Assembly: GCA_959347315.1 (NCBI GenBank)
Contig: OY365814.1
Location: 2,903,661 to 2,967,660, forward strand
DNA length: 64,000 nt
Reading direction: 5' to 3'
Source of the DNA: Bimastos eiseni
Lineage: Eukaryota > Annelida > Clitellata > Crassiclitellata > Lumbricidae
Within the stretch, counting starts at the first letter, position 1. Each line of letters starts with the position of its first letter. A program made the translations under genes and the position numbers. Shown piece after piece: positions 42,882 to 57,100 of this stretch. The notes under the pieces were generated by a model. It made no database searches and had not been told where the DNA came from. It saw only the letters and a program-made list of their open reading frames with translations.

Positions 42882-45102
42882 GTAAATAAATAAATTTAAT
42901 TTCGTATTATGAATTCAGTTCAATTGTTAACGTGTACCTACTGATCGTAAACTCCTCATCCTAACCATAATCAGTAGTACATGAAGAATCGCCATCAATA
43001 TTTTCTGTATTAATTTTGTTTCAGATTTGCTCTCTAGCACAGCAGTTGATGCTGACACATAAAATCGCCACAATTAACGGCCTTCATAGACGTTGTTTTG
43101 TGTACGTCCACATGGCAAAACCAGCAATGGCCACTACCACAATGTCATGTCCTCCAGACACTTCCAAATTTGTCTCCGTATGGCGTGAGTGCTTCTCGTC
43201 ACAATCAACCACCGATTCAAGCTTTACTTCTTTAGAGGAATAGAGGTCTCGTCAATGACATACGTCATCGCTGGCAGTTCATAGTTTTTTTTATCCAATT
43301 CATTTTAACATTCATCTTTGTCAATTCCATTCGTTGCAGGGTCCACAACAATTCTTCCAGCCCAGACACATTGGAATCTAAAATCGAAGACATCAACTTC
43401 TAACGACTTAGCCACACACAGGCAGTCAGTTAGTTTTATAACGTCCTTAAAAAAAGAAAGGATCTTGCCGCTTAAAGCAGTTCATCCCCGCGAAGTATCG
43501 TTGAGCACGAGAAAGAGGAGCTAGTAGCTTACTGCTTGATGGCGACTGACTATTGCTCTTCCAGTAAATAGACGCCTTATACTAAAGGTTAAGCGATAGG
43601 ACAATTCGCAAAGCTATGGGTCTGCATCTTGGGGCCAGTGCAGCACCATTGGTTTGACCATAGAATCTAATGAGCGATGGGCACGCTATCATAGAATGAC
43701 CTAATGTGACAGCTACTAATCAAATTAAACCAATGAACTCCTCAGGAGCATGGTGGAACTCCATGCGTTGGTAAGTGAACAGGACTCTGTTCTGGGATGA
43801 GTAGGCCCTACTGTTCGCGAACTGGCTGATTCATATTTATCTCAGACCGTCGGCTCTGCTGGTACAGCGGTTGAACAAAGAGGTCGCACTTTTGGGTTGA
43901 AATCCAGCCAGATTATTACCATTTCACGCCTCTCGTCTCATGGATACCCTCAGATGGTGACCCGACAAAAGCGCAACATAAGCGCAAAGACAAAAGCGCG
44001 CAGGACAAAAGCGCACATTTGTCGGGGTAGCTGATATGTATGTCGCGTGCTCATGTCGGCGCGCTTTTGCTACGGCGCCCCGTCAGATTAACAACCAGGG
44101 ATTTTATGACCGGTATTCTTTAAAAGGAACTATAACTGCAAACCTTATATCTGCAGCCTTCTCTTCAAAAGTGTTTCTACGACTGACGAAGGTTTTGCTC
44201 GAAGTTGCTTCCAGAGAACTCAGAAAGTGTGGACAGACGAAATTACAGCGAAACAAATCCCAAAGGCAGACCAAAATTACGCTGGAACTAATTAACATTC
44301 AAATCCTTGGAATCTCTTTCTTCTGAATTCCCTAACCTTGTATTCTCCACCTGTGTCCGAGATCTGAGGGTAGTTTTGGACCAAGAACTGTCTTTTGTTA
44401 AGCATATTTCGGCATTGACTCGTTCCTGTTATTGTTTCTTGCGCCAATTTCGGGTTGTAAATCGCTCTCTATCCTCATCTTCTGCTGCCACCTTGGTTCA
44501 TGTCTTTATCGTTAATCGATTAGATTACTGTTCCTCTCTCTTCTGTGGGTTCCCCAGGTCCGATTACAACCCTTGGAGGGGTTTCTACCGGCCGCAGCTT
44601 TTTTGTTTGGCGGGGTTCCTAAATGTGGCCACATCTCTACGTACATTGTTCATGCGATACGTCCTTCACTGGCTCCGGATACAGCAGATCGAGTATTCAT
44701 TTTAGGATTTCCTCTATTGTCTGGCATTGTCTCTTGGGCAATGCGCCTGTCTACCGTCTGGATCTGCTCACCTTAACTTCGGCTTGCTTCTGGTCGCCGA
44801 TCTCTTCGCTCTGCCTCTTGAGGCGAGTTTGTGGTTACAGATGCTCATGCCACCAGGCAGAATAGAGCTTTCGTAATTGTGGGTCCTAGTGTTTGGGACA
44901 ACCTCCCATCTGGCCTGCGCTATCTCCCGCACAACCTTTCTGGCTCTTTCTGTAACCTTCTTGAGACTCATTTTGACCTAGCCTGGGTTGGGAACGCCCC
45001 CGAATAGTTATCTTGAAGAGGGACTATATAAATTGAGTTGATTGATTGACTGATTGAATAAGGTGATCAAAACTTGAACCAATATCAAGAGAAGGAGCAG
45101 TA

Positions 45103-45145
<43 letters not shown>

Positions 45146-48100
45146 CGACGACGACGTTGATGATGATGATGATGATGATGATGACGACAACGACGACGAT
45201 GATGATGATGACGATGAGGATGATGACGATGATGATGATGACGATGATAATAATAATAATATAATAAATAAATAAAAATGAATTTCCCATGAGATTCATA
45301 TTTTCTTTACTTGCAGAATTTTATTCAGCCCTGTTGGTCATCAATATAACTATGATGTTTTTCCTTTAGGTTTATTCGTTATTGTGGCCTGATTTGAAAG
45401 TTTGTGCTTGATTAAAGTTTGACTGAAATGTTTCAGGTTCGGAAATTGGTAAATTTACTTCAATCCGTTTCCCGCCATTTTGGGATTTAGAATTTGGCGA
45501 AAGCTTCAGAGCCGTAGACTTTTCAAATTTAAATTTCGACTGGGAATTCTTTTTCGATTATGTAGGCATAAAAATGGATGATATGATTCTCAAGGTAAGA
45601 TCAGAGATTACATCATCTTTAATCAAACAGCAACAAAACGCATTGTATTGCACTCTGTTAATCGCTGTGAAATGATTAGCCATTGCGTTATTTACTTCGT
45701 GTTATATTAATGATGGTTTTAGTTACTTGCATAAAAAATAATAACTGTATTTTGATATGACTCTTCTTCCAAAGTTTGAAAGAGCTCATACGACAACAGG
45801 GCTAAGAAACGATGGCACTGAGCAATGACGAGTGAAGGACTTGCTCCTCAAGGTTCTTACTCAGTGACCGTCTGTGTCGAGGTTCGAATCCATTCTTCAT
45901 ACTGGAATTTTATTCATGTCAACGGATTCAACTCACCAAATCGATGGTTTGCGGGAAATATGTTCAGCGCATTGAAAAAAATAGACTATTCTTTGATAAA
46001 ATTTAAACTTTAAAAATACTTTGCAATTCAAATTAATTCTGTAGCAGATAAATCATTTCAGTGTACGTTCGGGAATCAGCCTTGCAATTCAAGAAACGCC
46101 ATCAAGCAAGTTTCAACGGATCAAGGTTACTGTTTGCAATTCAATCCAGGTAATTATTTCAAAAAGACTATGAACACCATACACCATCCACTTATGGTGT
46201 CTGACTTGTTCAAGGTCTCTTTGTCCCTCTGATTAACTTAAGCTAACTTTTCGAGTTGATCTACCCGTCACCCAATTTTTAGCTCATAAAAATTGTGTGG
46301 AATACTCGACTGGGATATGTTGCTGCTACATGTGTGCTATCCAACGGGGCCAGCATTATAGTTGGCAGACGATGCCTCATTTCTAATCCACATCAAAGTT
46401 GATTAACACGAGTTCAACGACCTCTGATTTACGATGTTGCATGTGTTAGTATCTAGTATTTTTGACAATCTGACAATTTTAGTTCTTACCACATTCCTCT
46501 ATGGAGCATACTAAATTTGAATAAATCAGAGATGCATTTTGCAAAATCGTAGTTGTCTTCAAATGCAGATTCACGATTCCTTTTTACTCACAAGTGTTGG
46601 GTAGATGGTCAGCCTTTCAATTGAAAATCATTATTTCGTGTGACATAATAACATTCATGTTTTTTCTGACGATTAGAATTGCTATGAAACTGCACTGTGG
46701 TTGACATTAATGGTCAAATGGTTGTCAAAGTATTTGATTATGTTCTATTTCTTTTCTAAGAGATTTGCCAAGCTTTAGCAAGTTTCTGGTGTATTTAAGA
46801 TACAGCGAATTATGTGACGACTATTCCTGGAGCCATTAATGGACTTCGTCTTGTATTGTGGGTCAATCAATCCGATTGTTTTATTAATTGGTGTTCAGCC
46901 GTTGGTTTCAGGGTAGGCCTCTCGATGTTTCATTGTAAATTGTGATTCAAAACAGAAAATTTCTTTGACTGTGGTGTGATCTAATGTAGCAATTAGCTTT
47001 TCCTTCCACAAAATGAATGTTTGATGAAAAACGAGCGAGACAATATCTTTGTTCAGAATCATGATTTAATTATACTTTTATCAGAAACTAAAGCAACGAA
47101 CCCATCTTTTAAACTCATAGATAATTTTGCTCTTGGTGTAAACAAAGAACTGAACTGAGAACGTGTTTTTAAGGTGAATGGAAAACTAATGCAACTCGTC
47201 GTCAAAAAAAGATAGGCTATATATCTGCCTTGCAACCTATGGGATGCACCACTTGTTTCCAGGTGCACTGCATATAGGTCTACATTGTGCGGTGTCCCTC
47301 CGCACAATGGGATTTTCCTAGCATCAAGAGTATTTAGATATTCGTAGCTGAAAAGTGTGACCTTCTGTTCAGACGTGTCTGCCTCAGCAGCATGCAAAAT
47401 ATTATAGTAGGCAAAGCATGCCCAGGGAACATACTGAGTAATAGAATAGGCTGCCGTTCAGGGGTTCTGCGATCTATCAAATATCAATCATGCGCAGATC
47501 AACCGTTTCAATGCGTTTCAACCTTGACTACGAAAAAATGTTTCCTTATTAGACGATGAACAATAAATTCACTTCTTGGTCCACTATATATCAATGCAAT
47601 ACAGTAGAAGTTCTGAGCATCTCGGATCAACAATAATTGCAAGGATTCGAGACTAGGAAGTGGCGAACTCTAGATTCGATAGGTCACCACTTCCTGCCTT
47701 CCTATACCTATAGGCCTATGTGCCTGAGCTTTCCTAGTAAGATTATGAATAATGCGTTCTTTATTACTTTGAATCCATTCCGGGCAATTTTGTGTGCTCC
47801 TCCGATTATTAATCTAAAAATGTCGCTTAATAAGTTTCCTATTAAATTAGTTTTTGGGAAGATCTTATTAAATTAGTATTTGGGAGGATTTTCGAAGATG
47901 TTATTCAACGCATTATTGTGTCTCATAGGTAGTCTTGCATGACCCACACGACCCGCCCATTGTGCAGGATGTAGGATTCAGAGTCGGAACAGGAGTTTCA
48001 ACATCCGTTTCATTTTCACTCAGAAACGTAGGTAAACGTCATGCACCTGGAGAATGAACAGTTGCATTAATTTGTTTTCATTCCTCTGAATATGATTATA

Positions 48101-51100
48101 ATCCTTTACTATTATTGACGGTCTAGTTAATTATTGAATTAATTTGCTCCTCCCCACAAGACTATGTGTTTCTGTTAAACCTGCACCACCATATAGTTAT
48201 GTATAGTTCTTGTTGAAATTAGCGACTGCCATCTCTGGTATCCAGTTAGTGTGCTAATGTAAAATTGAATTCTCCTGTTTGTAGCTGTCTGTGTTGCCTT
48301 CACCATACGGTGACTGTCGTGCCAGCGAGAACTATACATTCATGAGATGCCACTTGAAAAGTTTGGGGAACTTCATGGTGTCCATTTGTAAATGCCGACC
48401 GCTTCAGTTCGAAGGTATGAATATGTAATGTAATTAAACCTGATGCAACTACGTACTATGCGTGACAGTGTACGACTGTCTATGTAAACATAGCCGCTCT
48501 TTAAAGTTATCACAAGACATGGCAATTCGTTTTTAGGCATGTAGGCTATAGGCTAATTTTCATTCAATAAACGTATTTGGCATTTAATGTAGAAAACATG
48601 ACAAAGGTCCATCTGCTCCCAATCTATTAGAGTACTCATCACGGTGTAAGATACATGGTGTGTGCACTCCTTATGCTTGCCATAGGGCATTTTTGGCTAG
48701 GCTTATTTGATTTTGATAGGCGGCGCTGCAATCATAATACGACCACGGCCGCCCGTAATGTTGTGGAGCGGAAAATGCTAGAATAAGCATTGTAAGTGAA
48801 TTTTTATTATTTAGGCCTACGTATTGACAATGAATCGATATTGAATTTATATTTGGGTACCAAAATATCCTCGTTCAGTCTAGTTTATTCTAATTATTAT
48901 TGTTGTTTTGTGATAAAGATATATTTATTGATTTATAATCGACACCGAGGTCATGCAATTTTGGTTGCATGTCGTGTACGCAGCTCATCTGGCTTGGCAC
49001 CCGCCAACAGCTCGCATAAAAAAAATTAATAGATATCGGGTCCTCCGCTTTGAGGTATTGGCACCTAACCTTCTCGTATTCGGTCAGAGACCTGGGAGTA
49101 ATCTTGGATCAGAAGCTTACCTTTGTCCAGCATATCAGGCAACTCTGTCGTAGCTGTTAGTATACCAGCCTCGGGAACGTGGGTGGTATCCCGCTACCTC
49201 TCCCAAGACGCTGCTTCTGCGCTTGTCCATTCCTTTGTAGTCTCCTGCCTAAACTACTGCAGCGCCAAATATGATGGTCTACCGGTTTGTCAGCTTAAAT
49301 GCTTTGACAGGGCCTTGCGCTCGGCCGCCCGACTTGTGGGCCACATCCCTAGGTTTTACCGAGTCTCTGGGTACATGCGCGATGTCCTGCATTGGCTCCC
49401 TTACTCACAGCGCATTGCCTACCGTTTCTCTGCGCTGGTACGGCTCTGCATTGAAGGCCTGGCGCCCCTCTACCTGATTGAATTTTGCTGCCGTACTGTC
49501 CCTTTTGGACGCCGTGGCTTGTTACCTTTCTGCTGCGCAAGTGGAGTTACTTGTCCCCCGTGCGAGGACTGCTATCCCACAGCGCCGTGCTTTTTCACTA
49601 TCTGGTCCGGTGACCTTGAATGGCCTTCCAGTAGCATTACGTCTCACACCTATAGGTCGACTGATCTGTTCTTCTTTGGCCTTAAGAGTGTCCTATTTGA
49701 CCGTAGTTGGGCTGGAAGCGCTTCTGAGTGGAAGACTCTGAGGGGGCGCTATATATAACTGCTATAGTAATAATAATGATAATGATAAAAATAATAATAA
49801 TAATAGTAATAATAACGGTGTCTCGTTGTATATACAGGGTTGGCCAAATAAAGTAAAGCCCTACGGTTATTTGCTAATATTTTGGCTAAAGGTAGGAAAT
49901 AATAAATGAAATTTTGCAGGCTCTAAACCAGTTCATACTTGTATATAACAGCCAAACATGATTGAAATATTTCAAACAGAACAAAAGTTATATCGCTTTT
50001 AAGGAGTGCAACCATCGATTTTTGATATTCAAAAAACGTTTAACGCAGTAAAAAAGTTTTAATAAGCGACTTTATGAAGTCACATTTCAAGTAGTTTTAG
50101 AAAAATCACCTCGTAATTATTATTATTGAGAAAAGAAACTTGAAATTATCACGCAATGGAAGATAGATTGACGTCATCTATGAATCATTAGCATGATCTT
50201 GGAGTCAGAGCTGTAGGCCTAATCAATGCTCCTTCTAAAAGCATTGGCCCGATCACTTTAACAAATAAATTTTTATTATGCGGATGCGTTGTATGGGCGA
50301 TGTTGATCGTGCTGCATCGTCATCACCATCTAGCGAACTGTTAGTTATTATTAGTCACATATTACAGCCAAGTGAACCCACCATGTATATCTTACACCAT
50401 GGTTGTCACTTATAATTCCCGAATCCGCATTGATCCAACAATCACAAGGGCTGCAGAAGCGTGGCAGAACTAGGCTCCATGTATTGTCACATTCGCTTTG
50501 CAGAAATAAGTATTGTAAAAGAAACCTTGATATGTCTTGATATGTCTACCGTTGCTGTAGTAGATACGCTATGAGTAGAGTAGAGTGAAGGAAAATTAAG
50601 AGATGGACATGAAACAGTAATAATATAAATAGGATATTTTTAGAAATAATGCTTAAATATTGAAAGAGAGACATTGCAAAACGAATATTAGCCTACATGA
50701 TTTTCTTTGAAATTCATACATCCAGTTCTGTATTCTGTGCTAGACCTAGGCGACTTGCTAGTATATTGTGTAAATGTTCTACCTGGAATTTTCTTAACCC
50801 TTTATCGGCCATCTTGCAATGGACAATTGTGAAAAAAACATCGCATATTTACTTACTTATCTACTTGCTTATTTACTTAATTATTTACTTACTTATTTAC
50901 TCATTTACTTATTTACTTACGTACTTACTTACGTACTTACGCAAGTAAATAAGTAAGCACGTAAGTAACTTACGTACTTACTTACTTGCTTACCTACTTA
51001 CGTATGTACTTACGTATGTAAGTAAGTAAATTACTTACTTACTTGCTTGCTTGCTTACTTACTTATTTTACTTACTTATTTAATAGTTTACTTTCATACG

Positions 51101-54100
51101 TAGGTAAGTAAGTAAGTAAGTTACTTACGTACTTATGTAAGTAAGCAAGCAAGTAAGTAAGTAAGTTACTTGCGTACTTACTTACTTACTTACTTACTAT
51201 TTCGCTACTATACCTAATATGCTCAATCTCGTAAGCGTAATGGGCCAACGCTTGAAATGTAATCGTAATATTACCTGATAAAAAGTAAGTAAGTAGACAA
51301 TCACATTATTGAACCGCTTGCAAGTGCACTACGGGGCTATCATACATTCACAATCAAGGATTGTACAATCACAAAAGCATTCACAATAAGTAATTAAAAG
51401 CAGACGTATTCGGAGCTGTGAGAACGCAATGAGAAACTACGCAATGGGAATATTCATTTGTATTGCATTCGGGTATAATAAACCACTTAGGATTAAAGGA
51501 CTAGCTAACTCTATATGGAGACCCAACCAAGGCTATCCTGAGAATTTCATTCGAAAAGATGTCTGACATGTGAGCCACAAATTATTTTTCTATTGACATT
51601 CTTCGTTCAATTATTTTTATTTTTGTGTGAAAAAAGTACTGCACGTTGGCTTGCGATATGTATAAAACACGTTAACGTGCGTACTTACTTACTTCCAATG
51701 CAAGAGGTGTATATTGGTCCTTGGCTGTCTGCTGGAAGGTAAAATTAGATCAGAACCAATAACGCAGCATCTGCGTTCGTTGCTGCGCGCGAAACATCGA
51801 AATTTCAATGGCCGTATAATTATTCGTTTTCATTTGAACAGCCGTAAGTTTCTTTATATATATTTTTTCTCTCTTATCATCCATGTTTGGCATTCGTCGC
51901 AAAACTTTGTTCAGTGAGTTTATTGCCGTCTACTCAGTTTATTGTTTAGCTGTAATAGCGAACAATACATTCATGTAAGGTAAACAATATGGCTGCCCCC
52001 GAATAATCCACAACTAGAGCGTTGAAAAATAAAACGTTGCTGTTGAAAACGACAATCCAACCAGTGTGGACGCAGATGAACTCTAGTGAGGCTTACTTCA
52101 ACCCTTACTTGAGAACAACAATAATACCATTAACTGCGAGAAATGCAAACGACTGAACGTCAAGTCTTTAACCAGACTTTTTTATTGACAACAAAAACAA
52201 CTTTAAGTAAATGAAGTACCTAACAATACATTGTATCTCGAGATCATTTGAGAGGAAAACCTTTTCATCTAGCCTACTTTCCGCTTATCATTAAAACAGC
52301 TCGTCACATCTGTGCTTTCGGCCAATTTAGATTTTAAGTTAAGTTTCAGAACTTTGATAAGTGTCTAATTCCTTCATTGCTACGATTGCCTGTGCTTTGC
52401 AATATGTTGTGTTTTTATTTCAAGAGGCGAGGACAACTCTGGTTGCAGCAGAAGAGATGGATAGATGAATATTCGCCGTTATCAGAAATGGTGCGTATTT
52501 TACCTTTTATATCCCTGTCAGGGTACCTTTTTATCGCCATTAAGGCGGAAATTTGGTTCGATAACCGGATGCTGAGCATAGTTGGGATGATTAAATATTT
52601 TTTGGCTCCAGTGTATTGTAATAAAATGTAATGTAACATTTTATTGTCCTTCATGATGTGCTCCACATTTGCTAGGTGCTGTTATTGGTTGTCAGAAGAA
52701 TGCTCTGTGCAAATCACAGATTTGAGTAAGTCATAAAGTTCATTCAGATATAACCTTTGCCGTTTGGCTGAAGCCTTCCCTCAGTTTACTTTTTCTCTTA
52801 CTGTTTGTGACCTTGTTGGGATGATTGATCAAGAGCTCAGTCTTTCGCAGCACGTTAACTCGGTTACGCGAAGCTGTTACTATCAGCTTCATCAGTTGCA
52901 TGTTGTTCTGCTTTCCCTCTCCCATGATGCTGCTTGTTCGTGCCTTTGTCACGAGTATCAGAGGCGGCAACAAATTCGTGAGCCCTAGTTCCTCTCAGTA
53001 GGCTCTGGGACAGTGTGGACGATAATCTAGAAGAAAGTCTTGTGGACGAAAGGAGGTAGTTGTGATGCACAGCAAGCAGGAATCAATGCACTGCAAAGTG
53101 TCACAGATGTGAATGATGGGGAGAGAGGTTTTTTGTAGTGACTTTCATCAGTCAGATGTCTTATTCTGATCTGCCATGAGATGTTTAGACTCTGTTGCTG
53201 TCACCCTGCACTTATCTGGTTAAAACTATTGGTTCTGGTGAATGGTTTCATGTTGGTGTTGCACCTGACCTGGAATTGGTGCTTACCAATATGGACTTGA
53301 GTTTAATCCATGTGGTCTATTTACAGATTAACATTGGTTTGCCATTATTCAGATTCTGAAATTGTTAGTTTTGGTCAACTTTATGTGAAGACCCATTTGC
53401 TGTCTTATTTTGTAGCAATTCTAAATCCAATGTTTGTTTCTTGATTGACTCTGTGCTGATGTCAGAGGATTAGCGGGCAATTTTATTGATGTGTGTGCAC
53501 TGTGCGGGACCAAGATGGATGTTTTTTGTGCTCAATTTCTTTTGGATATAAGTATGAACTTATCGTGGACAGAATTTGCTGGGTGATCAGACCCGTCGAG
53601 AGCAAAGTGAGGGCCCGGTACAACTTATAGTTTTAAGTATGAATGAAAGTCTAATTGACAGTATACTGCAATACACAGTACTAGAAAATGTTGCAATACC
53701 CCAAGCACTAAACTTACATCATACATGATACATCACTCACTTTTCAAAGTTTCATCGATTCATCACTATCAGTCAGCCTGCCACGGCTGAATAATAATGA
53801 AAATAAATATTTTTATATTTTTTGCAATTCCTTATTTTAAGGAAAAAAGCTAACTGAAAAATGAAAGCTTACAAACATCCAAGAACTGCGGTTGTTGAGA
53901 CAGTTTTACTCGTGAAGTCTGCAAGGGATGAGTTCAGAGATGGGATATTTTATCCGATTATTGATTCCGTAGTAACTGGACTTCAAAAAAATTTTGTTCC
54001 AGTGTCAAGTCTTTGCAACAAATTTGAATTTTTGTGGAAGTTTCTCCAAGAAGATTATGACTAAAGCGTAACTTGTGAAAACTTTTACTCTGCCGTCACC

Positions 54101-57100
54101 TGCAAAGATTTAATAGACGAGGTTGACTCATTAAAACGACTTTATCATGAAAAAATTGGCTCAAAAATTTTTCAACCTTTTCAGTTGTTGAATAAACTGC
54201 ACGAAATTTTTGCTGCAGAATCTCTTCCCCAGTTTAATTGTTGCCATGAGGATTTTATTGTCTTCCAGCTTCCGGTGCAAGTGCAGAGAGAACATTCAGT
54301 GCATTAAAACGAGTCAAAACTATCAGAGGGCAACAATGTGTCAAAACAAAGTCAATGGATCGGCAACATTGGCCATTAAAGCGGAGTTTGCAAAAACTTA
54401 AAATTTTGATTCAGTTATTGATTTTTTTGCAAGCAAAAAGACCAGAAAGGCCCGCTTATGAATTAATTGAGAATATTAAAGTTGAAATCTGGTTAATAAA
54501 GCCAAATGTGATTTATTAATAAATTTGTTAATAATTACAGAAAAAGTTTACAAATAATCAAAGGGTGGGGCCCCTTATTTATTTAGTTCGGGGTAGAGGC
54601 CCCTTATTTATTTAGTTTGGGGTTGGGGCCCAGGTTATTTGCCTCCCCTTTTTCCTCCCTCTCAGTAAGCCTGCTGGTGATTCTATTAGTTCTTGTGCTA
54701 AGTTGAAAGTTTCCTTTACAATTTTACTTCTTGTGCATTTTTCTTCAAACATTTTGTGCTTTTGCACATTATTTGAGTGCAGACTGCTATTTCTAAATGG
54801 TGGATAATGATGGACACAACGGTTTCCAACTGGACAGTGTCGAGCACCAAACTTGTATGAGTCACCTTCTACAGAGAATTATGAAATTCAAATGATGAGC
54901 CCTCTTTAGAGTCCTTGGCTACTTTGATTGACCTGAGCAGACAATGGCTAGTGATGCACCGAGTTTGAATTTCTTGCGGAGTACTGAGTTATATGAGTCA
55001 TATTTTGCCGAGTCCGAGTGTAGAATATTTTTGAGAAGTTCCTTTGCTTTTTAATTTTGCAGTTTACACGACTTTTATGAATTTTTGATTTTGCTTTAGT
55101 TGACACTAGGAAGAATTAACTATTAAGTACTAATACTAGCAGAGTTTGTTTTTTTGTTAGGTCGATTTGTCAGTTTGTAAATGGAAATAGTTTATAAATA
55201 GAAATAGACGATCGACCTAACTAAAGACAGAAAGTAGTTTTTGTGTCTTTAGTTAGGTCGATCATCATTTTGTAAATTAGAAATCAAATTTTTTCAAAAC
55301 AAAAATTTGAGCGATTAAAACTCAGACCCAATATTGGTCCAAGTTTATGCTGACTGCTCTGAAACTAGCGCAGAGTTCCGAGTAGGGTTTCAGTTCATCC
55401 CTGATACGTTCGAAATGGCTTGAGAGATGCCTGAGTGCTATGGCTGCAAAGATCCACAAGGGGATGCCAGCAGTTGAGCTTCATTTAGCTGTTGCCTTGC
55501 TTTATCTCATAGCAACTGAGCATAGTGTGGTGTTGTGTTGTCTGTCTATCCTGTATGTTACTTGTTGGTTGGAATGAATATACATGCTAGAGCTCACCAG
55601 TTATCTAAGCATTGTTTTATAGAGATGAACTTTCTTATGCAGAAATGAACTCTTTGGTTTGCATACGTTAATGCTTTTTAAATCTAGGTACTATCATTCA
55701 TTCATATTTACATAAATATGTACGAGCATGAACTTTTTTCTGTTTTATGCTCTACACAAGCTTTGGTGACATCAGACCGAGACCACTTTGGGTGTCATGA
55801 AAGCGCTGTTAACGAATCGTCTGGCCTTGCAGTTAACCTGGATTGGAAGCCGTGACAAGCAAAGTTTCTTGGACTTGAAACTGTTTGCTCTTGTTTGGGG
55901 TAAGCATTTTATATGTCAATATGTTTTTAGTCATTTATGAGTACAAAATTGTTGCCTTGGCTTCTTGCTCAACAAAGAATATGTCTCAATTTGGGGCTCA
56001 AGGTGTAGGAAATTGAATTGTAGCCACTCACAGCATTCAAAGTCAGTCCTTTTACCTTGAGCAGTTTTATCACCTTTTAACAAGGTCATCAACTTACCTT
56101 TGTCTGTTCATTGCTCTTAGTCACCTGTCATTTTGTTATTTTCAAATTGTTTTTCTACCTGAGACTGTCTCTGTCTCAGTGCCAGTCGCATTCTCAATAT
56201 TAACCTTATTGCGGCTTAGTTTTTGGGTACCATCAGTTGTTTCTTGTTGTGGATTTGACACCAGCACTTTACCAGTTAATAATAATAATAATAAATGAGT
56301 CACTAAGGCTATGTTCAGGGTGCATGCAGCCGTGTTACTTTTTGCATGTTAATGGTTTGTATGATATATAAATGGGTTCCAAACGCCTTCATTTCAAAGT
56401 TAGAAACTGCACACACTGTCACACGACAGAACATAGGTGGCACTGTGCAATTGTGAATAAAGAACTTGCTGAAGGTTGTTACATAGTGGCTGTGAATAGA
56501 GACCGGAATGCTCGATGGTTGACATGCTGAACTGCTGATCCTGATGCTGGCTATTTTAATGCTCGCATAGGTATGCATATTTCTGTACCGCAAACACTCT
56601 GCAATCTAAGTACAATGACATACCTTGCAATTTAAATTCTGAGCAATGCTGGGAGCAAGATAGGTTGGTGAGGACTGATCATTCACTCTCCTGCACGTTG
56701 GGGTTAAAACTCGAATTCCATGACTTCGTTACTGGTTGTCAAAGTCTGATCTTCTATATTCATATCATAATGTTTTATTTTATTTTCTTTGTGTCGCTTC
56801 CAGTATGTTGACAACATGCACGCGCATATGTTTAATTTTAAGGCGTTAGTGGATGTCATTTTAATGCCTCTGGCTCAACTGGTCTGGGTTGCTAATAATT
56901 TTAATCTCCAAAAGATAACCTTGCCATTTCATTTTCAAAATGCCTCGCCTCTTCGGTGCTTGATTTGAGTATTACACACAACCAAGTATTAATCTTCTCT
57001 GAGCCAGCGGGGACAGCATGTTGAATCTGCATTTATCATCTGGGCCAGATCCATAATATGTGCCAGTTGCTGTCTGCTACTTCTATGTTAATGCATGTTT

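Larger units (their letters stand above)
42882..45436. other. intron 1, with SINE, LINE and microsatellite
   Basis: Contents annotated separately: SINE at 43840-44000, GCGC/CAAAAGCGC cluster at 43963-44075, LINE at 44250-45060, GAT microsatellite at 45101-45260. The rest is unremarkable. Confidence 0.7.

Noticed and set aside
45008..45299. Poly-Ser and poly-Ile frames
   Set aside because: Products of the GAT/GAC microsatellite.
47059..47397. 112-codon frame antisense in channel intron 4
   Set aside because: No recognisable domain or repeat homology; probably chance in an AT-rich intron.
50848..51200. CRISPR-like regular array
   Set aside because: Tetranucleotide microsatellite without spacers in eukaryotic DNA.
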